A stretch of DNA of 40,243 nt, taken from JAJKJG01 sp036556825. Lineage in GTDB: Bacteria > Pseudomonadota > Alphaproteobacteria > Rhizobiales > Beijerinckiaceae. Numbering within the stretch: position 1 is the stretch's first letter; the number at the start of each line of letters is the position of its first letter. A program made the position numbers and the translations under genes. The notes under the pieces are model-generated. The model was not told the DNA's origin and made no database searches. It worked only from the letters and a program-made list of their open reading frames with translations. Positions 36,430 through 40,243 of the stretch are shown in pieces. The DNA is taken from NCBI GenBank assembly GCA_036556825.1, contig DATBIR010000251.1, forward strand, positions 1 to 40,243, written 5' to 3'.

Positions 36430-37920
36430 TCAGTCGGCTTCGGCGAGCATGGCCAGGCGGCGCGGCGTTGCGATCTGGAGATCTGTGAGCGGGGTCGGAT
36501 AGTCGCCCGTGAAGCAGTGATCGGTGAATTGCGGCTGGCCCGGATTGCGGCTCGTCTCGCCCATCGCGCGGTAGATCCCGTCGATCGACAGGAAGGCGAG
36601 CGAATCGGCGCCGATATAGGCGCGCATGCCGTCGAGGTCGTGCGTGGCGGCGAGGAGCTTTTCCTTCTCCGGCGTGTCGATCCCGTAGAAATCCGGATGC
36701 GTGATCGGCGGGCTGGCGATGCGGAAATGCACCTCGCGCGCGCCGGCCTCGCGCATCATGCGCACGATTTTCACCGAGGTCGTGCCGCGCACCAGGCTGT
36801 CGTCGACGAGGACGATGCGCTTGCCGGCGACGGCGGCGCGGTTGGCCGAATGTTTCAGCCGCACGCCGAGCTCGCGCACCGACTGCGTCGGCTGGATGAA
36901 GGTGCGCCCGACATAGTGGTTGCGGATGATGCCGAGCTCGTAAGGGATGCCGGTCGCCTGAGCATAGCCGAGCGCCGCGGGCACGCCGGAATCGGGCACC
37001 GGGATGACGACGTCCGCGTCGGCCGGCGCTTCGCGGGCCAGTTCCGCGCCCATGCCCTTGCGCACCTCGTAGACGTTGCGCCCGTTCACGACCGAATCCG
37101 GACGCGAGAAGTAGATGTATTCGAAGATGCAGGGCCGCATCGGCTGCTGCGGCGCGAAGCGGATCGACTCCAGGCCCTCGTCCGAAATCACCACGACCTC
37201 GCCGTTCTCGACGTCGCGCACGAAGCGGGCGCCGATGATGTCCAGGGCGCAGGTCTCGGATGCGAGGATGTAGCGGCCGTCGAGCTCGCCGAGGACGAGC
37301 GGGCGGATGCCGAGCGGATCGCGCGCGCCGATCAGCTTCTTGTTGCTCAACGCCACGAGCGAATAGGCGCCTTCGAGCTGGCGCAGCGCGTCCATGAAAC
37401 GCTCGACGATGCGCGGCTTGCGGCTGCGCGCCACCAGGTGGACGATCGCTTCGGTGTCCGTCGTCGACTGGCAGATGGCGCCGTCGCGGACCAGGTTGCG
37501 GCGCAGCGTCAGGCCGTTCGTGAGATTGCCGTTATGGGCCACGGCGAAGCCGCCGCCGTCGAGCTCGGCGAACAGCGGCTGCACGTTCCTGAGGACGGTG
37601 CCGCCGGTGGTCGAGTAGCGCACGTGGCCGATGGCCGAGAGGCCTTCCAGGCGCTCGATCGTGCCCCGGTCGGAAAAGCTGTCGCCGACAAGGCCGAGCT
37701 TGCGCTCGGAATGGAAGACGTGGCCGTCGAAGGAGACGATGCCGGCGGCTTCCTGGCCGCGGTGCTGGAGGGCGTGAAGCCCGAGCGCGGTGATGGCGGA
37801 GGCGTCCGGGTGGCCGAAAATGCCGAATACGCCGCATTCCTCGCGCAGCGTGTCGCCTTCGAGGTCGAGATCGACCGCGGACGGCTCAACCTGCCACGTT
37901 TCGGATCGTTGCGACATCAC
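36430..37920 (-). CDS. purF: Amidophosphoribosyltransferase
   Basis: This is a 496-residue cytoplasmic enzyme for the first committed step of purine synthesis, moving glutamine nitrogen to PRPP. A propeptide precedes the catalytic cysteine (EECGVFGIFG, Cys near residue 29). The glutaminase motifs are GHVRYSTTG and HNGNLTN, and the PRPP loop is IVLVDDSLVRGTT near residue 367. The length is normal. Cysteines that hold the 4Fe-4S cluster in the Bacillus-type enzyme are mostly replaced (PPITHPDFYG, FTDHCFTGDYP). The start is GTG 37920 or ATG 37917; GGGAG lies 7 or 10 bases upstream. Confidence 0.95.
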   Translation of the reverse strand: MMSQRSETWQVEPSAVDLDLEGDTLREECGVFGIFGHPDASAITALGLHALQHRGQEAAGIVSFDGHVFHSERKLGLVGDSFSDRGTIERLEGLSAIGHVRYSTTGGTVLRNVQPLFAELDGGGFAVAHNGNLTNGLTLRRNLVRDGAICQSTTDTEAIVHLVARSRKPRIVERFMDALRQLEGAYSLVALSNKKLIGARDPLGIRPLVLGELDGRYILASETCALDIIGARFVRDVENGEVVVISDEGLESIRFAPQQPMRPCIFEYIYFSRPDSVVNGRNVYEVRKGMGAELAREAPADADVVIPVPDSGVPAALGYAQATGIPYELGIIRNHYVGRTFIQPTQSVRELGVRLKHSANRAAVAGKRIVLVDDSLVRGTTSVKIVRMMREAGAREVHFRIASPPITHPDFYGIDTPEKEKLLAATHDLDGMRAYIGADSLAFLSIDGIYRAMGETSRNPGQPQFTDHCFTGDYPTPLTDLQIATPRRLAMLAEAD

Positions 37921-37993
37921 CCAGCTTCTCCCGCGCGTTGCGCATTGCTCATGTAGGACGCGCTCTGCATAAGGCGAGTCCGATGCTGCTCGT

Positions 37994-38025
37994 TAGAGCG
38001 GGATCGCTTGAAATTAAGTCGACCC
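37994..38025. repeat. Fragment of module B of the palindromic repeat
   Basis: AGAGCGGGATCGCTTGAAA resembles the start of module B at 34457. It lies in the 185-base gap between purF and cvpA. Nothing else stands out in that gap. Confidence 0.35.
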
Positions 38026-38105
38026 CGGCGTCCATCCTCGTCTCGCGGCCGTGCCGAACCGGTCTGCGGCCCCGGCCCGCCTGTGCAAACCGCCGGCCCC
38101 CGCGA

Positions 38106-38690
38106 TCAGCTGCGCCGCGGCGGCGGCGGCGGCGCCGGCTCGGCCGGCGGCTCGGCCGGTTCGCCCTCCTGCCGCGGCCGCCGGATCTGCTTCAGCAGGC
38201 CTTCCGGATTGTCGGGCAGCATGGCGATCAGGGCATTGCCGGTATTCTCGAGCACCGGCCGCGTCCTGGCGCTCGTTGCCCAGTCCGGCATGCGGCCTTG
38301 CACCAGCCATGCCAGAAACACCCAGCCGATCACGCAGAGGAGCAGGCCGCGGGCGGCGCCGAACGCGAATCCCATGGTGCGGTCGAGGGCGCCGATGCGC
38401 GAATCGAGAATCAGATCGGAGATCTTCACGGTGATGATCGAGACGATGATCAGCGTGACGACGAACACGGCCCCGATCGCCGCCGCCAACCGCGCGCTGT
38501 CGTTCGAGATATAGGCCTTCAGATGCGGCAGGAGCAGCGGGTGCAGGACCCAGGCCGCGGCCGCGGCCGTCACCCACGCGACGATGGCCAGGACCTCGCG
38601 CGTGAAGCCGCGCACGGCTGCCAGGAGAGCGGAGACCAGAACAACCCCGAGAACGACGAGGTCGAGGACCGAAAAGGGCAGGCCGGACAT
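38106..38690 (-). CDS. cvpA: CvpA family membrane protein
   Basis: This is a 194-residue inner-membrane protein with four helices (about 8-25, 33-48, 63-86 and 105-128). The CvpA family sequence is visible: SVLDLVVLGVVLVSALLAAVRGFTREVL-type N-terminus, DRTMGFAFGAARGLLL and the following helix. A Pro/Glu-rich cytoplasmic tail ends in polyproline (PAPPPPPRRS). CvpA is needed for colicin V production and for envelope homeostasis in E. coli. It lies between radA and purF, the usual order in this group. Confidence 0.93.
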   Translation of the reverse strand: MSGLPFSVLDLVVLGVVLVSALLAAVRGFTREVLAIVAWVTAAAAAWVLHPLLLPHLKAYISNDSARLAAAIGAVFVVTLIIVSIITVKISDLILDSRIGALDRTMGFAFGAARGLLLCVIGWVFLAWLVQGRMPDWATSARTRPVLENTGNALIAMLPDNPEGLLKQIRRPRQEGEPAEPPAEPAPPPPPRRS

Positions 38691-38807
38691 GGGAGTTGCG
38701 GGCTTCTGATGAGTTCGTGGCGCGGGACCGTCGGCGCGTTGCGTGTATAGCCTGTCGCCCGGCCCCCGTCACCCTTCGTGGCGCTGCAGGACGGGTTTTC
38801 CACCAAG

Positions 38808-38860
38808 CAGGTTTTCCGAATTCCGACACGCCGCGGCGCCTGTCGAATTCCGAAAACCTG
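38808..38860. repeat. Large inverted repeat just after radA
   Basis: The left arm at 38808-38828 (CAGGTTTTCCGAATTCCGACA) and the right arm at 38841-38860 are complementary except for one mismatch and one bulged base. The 12-base spacer CGCCGCGGCGCC is itself palindromic. The element ends seven bases from the radA stop. It is too long and too AT-rich in its arms for an ordinary terminator of this genome. Confidence 0.65.
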
Positions 38861-38867
38861 CTGGAAT

Positions 38868-40243
38868 TCAGAACCTTGCAGGTTCGCGTGGGCCGGAACC
38901 CGTAGTCCGGGCCGCGCGGACCTGCATTGGTCGCGACGCCGCAATGCCGGCGACGAGGTCGGTGATGTGGTCGAGGGCGGCGACGCCGAGCGGCGGGCGC
39001 TCGGCGCGGTCGCCGCGCGCCGCCGGCGCCACGGCGCGGGCAAAGCCGAGCTTGGTCGCCTCCTTGAGGCGGGCCGGCGCCTGTGCCACGGGCCGGATGG
39101 CGCCCGACAGCCCGACCTCGCCGAAATAGACCGAATCGGACGGCAGGGGCGCCCCCGACAGCGACGAGACCAGGGCCGCGGCGGCCGCCAGGTCGGCGGC
39201 CGGCTCGGTGATGCGCAGGCCGCCGGCGACATTGAGATAGACGTCGTGCATGCCGAGGCGCATGCCGCCATGCGCTTCGAGCACGGCCAGCACCATCGAC
39301 AGGCGGTTCGGATCCCAGCCGACCACGGCCCGCCGCGGCGTCCCGAGCGAGCTCGGCGCGACCAGGGCCTGGATCTCGACCAGGAGGGGCCTCGTGCCTT
39401 CCATGCCGGCGAACACCGCGGTGCCCGGCGTGGCGAGGTCGCGCCCGGCGAGGAACAGCTCGGACGGATTGGGCACCTCGGCCAGTCCGCGGTCGGTCAT
39501 CTCGAAGACGCCGATCTCGTCCGTCGGCCCGAACCGGTTCTTGACCGCGCGCAGGATGCGGAAATGGTGGCCGGTGTCGCCTTCGAAGGAAACGACCGCG
39601 TCGACCATATGCTCGACCACCCGCGGGCCGGCGATCTGGCCGTCCTTGGTGACGTGCCCGACCAGGATGACGGCGGTGCCGGTCGTCTTGGCGAAGCGGA
39701 TCAGGGCCTGGGCGCTGCCGCGCACCTGGGTCACCGTGCCCGGCGCCGACTCGACCGTCTCCGTCCACATGGTCTGGATCGAGTCGATCACCGCGAGGGC
39801 AGGGGGCTTCCCCTGCGACAAAGTGGCGATGATGTCCTCGACGTTGGTCTCGGCGGCCAGCTCGACCGGCGCCTGGGCAAGGCCGAGGCGCTCGGCCCGC
39901 AGCCGCACCTGCGCGACCGCCTCCTCGCCCGAGATATACGCCACGCGGTGACCGCGGGCGGCCAGGGCGGCGGAGGCCTGGATCAGCAGCGTCGACTTGC
40001 CGATGCCGGGATCGCCGCCGATCAGGATCACCGATCCGCGCACGAAGCCGCCGCCGGTGACGCGGTCGAGCTCGGCGATGCCCGAGGAGGTGCGCGGCGC
40101 GTCGTGGGTCTCGCCCGCAAGGCCCTCGAGCGGAAAGATGCGGCCCTTGGCGCGCGACGGCCGCGTCGCCACCGGGCCGACCATCGGATGCGTCGCCCCG
40201 GTTTCCTCGACGATCGTGTTCCAGCCGCTGCAGGCCTCGCATT
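38868..40243 (-). CDS. radA: DNA repair protein RadA (5' truncated by window end)
   Basis: This is a DNA recombination helicase related to RecA and DnaB; it drives branch migration. The frame runs off the window. The last codons before the edge (CEACSGWNTIVEE) are the second half of the N-terminal C4 zinc finger, so only about 20 residues are missing. Walker A is GGDPGIGKSTLL, the RadA signature is KNRFGPTDEIGVFEM, and the C-terminal Lon-protease-like domain carries DVYLNVAGGLRI. The ATG at 40184 is internal, not the real start. The gene is followed by an inverted repeat and then cvpA. Confidence 0.95.
   Translation of the reverse strand, partial: CEACSGWNTIVEETGATHPMVGPVATRPSRAKGRIFPLEGLAGETHDAPRTSSGIAELDRVTGGGFVRGSVILIGGDPGIGKSTLLIQASAALAARGHRVAYISGEEAVAQVRLRAERLGLAQAPVELAAETNVEDIIATLSQGKPPALAVIDSIQTMWTETVESAPGTVTQVRGSAQALIRFAKTTGTAVILVGHVTKDGQIAGPRVVEHMVDAVVSFEGDTGHHFRILRAVKNRFGPTDEIGVFEMTDRGLAEVPNPSELFLAGRDLATPGTAVFAGMEGTRPLLVEIQALVAPSSLGTPRRAVVGWDPNRLSMVLAVLEAHGGMRLGMHDVYLNVAGGLRITEPAADLAAAAALVSSLSGAPLPSDSVYFGEVGLSGAIRPVAQAPARLKEATKLGFARAVAPAARGDRAERPPLGVAALDHITDLVAGIAASRPMQVRAARTTGSGPREPARF

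Noticed and set aside
36355..37956. 533-residue plus-strand frame opposite purF
   Set aside because: It is an antisense shadow of a highly conserved enzyme.

Overview
The window is GC-rich, gene-dense bacterial chromosome. Gene content and local order point to an alphaproteobacterium of the Hyphomicrobiales (Rhizobiales), most likely near the Bradyrhizobium/Xanthobacteraceae side. The signs are rplM-rpsI-argC, the radA-cvpA-purF-SDR block, DUF1236 and DUF3618 proteins, a PHP/PolX protein with a decayed polymerase centre, the interspersed palindromic repeats that begin agagcatgatccgg, and promoters of the alphaproteobacterial EcfG type. I see no rRNA, tRNA, CRISPR array, insertion sequence, prophage or plasmid functions. 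Genus assignment is inference.

Layout. 1-3.4 kb: the tail of a coiled-coil protein, a PilZ protein, an orphan TAXI-type binding protein overlapping a membrane-anchored partner, and a DUF1236 protein. 3.5-8 kb: the PHP/PolX protein, a membrane protein and a secreted RTX protein with half of a CAP domain. 8-10 kb: two tandem paralogous ParA-like NTPases and a small protein. 10.2-16.2 kb: metY with a coupled small gene, pgm, a small GNAT, a zinc alcohol dehydrogenase and a membrane protein. 16.3-19.3 kb: a two-gene DUF3618 envelope operon and a secreted low-complexity protein. 19.3-22.2 kb: modABC plus a CoA-binding protein. 22.4-23.9 kb: a GYD protein, a thioesterase and a single-domain response regulator. 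23.9-29.7 kb: rplM-rpsI, argC, NnrU-panB, a TPR protein and der. 29.8-34.4 kb: a Cache histidine kinase, otsB, a ROK protein and a small protein. 34.6-40.2 kb: a cupin protein, an SDR, a Cys-rich exported protein, purF, cvpA and the start-truncated radA.

How the genes fit together. Most are housekeeping: translation, arginine, methionine, pantothenate and purine synthesis, ribosome assembly, DNA repair and molybdate uptake. The accessory layer looks like stress and envelope physiology. Four exact EcfG-type promoters (GGAAC-N16/17-CGTT) lie in intergenic DNA, correctly oriented before the DUF1236 gene, the DUF3618 operon, the ROK gene and the 102-residue hypothetical gene. Weaker matches precede otsB, the alcohol dehydrogenase and the secreted low-complexity protein. 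The window therefore appears to hold several members of a general-stress regulon, although PhyR, NepR and EcfG are not present.

The most unusual protein is the ROK-family protein at 32842-33924. Its sequence motifs are in circularly permuted order: the C-terminal half of a ROK kinase comes before the DIGGT N-terminal half. Other notable items are the PolX protein with two of three polymerase aspartates missing but an intact PHP nuclease site, the asymmetric pair of ParA-like NTPases, the RTX/half-CAP chimera, and a perfect terminator-like hairpin in the rplM leader.
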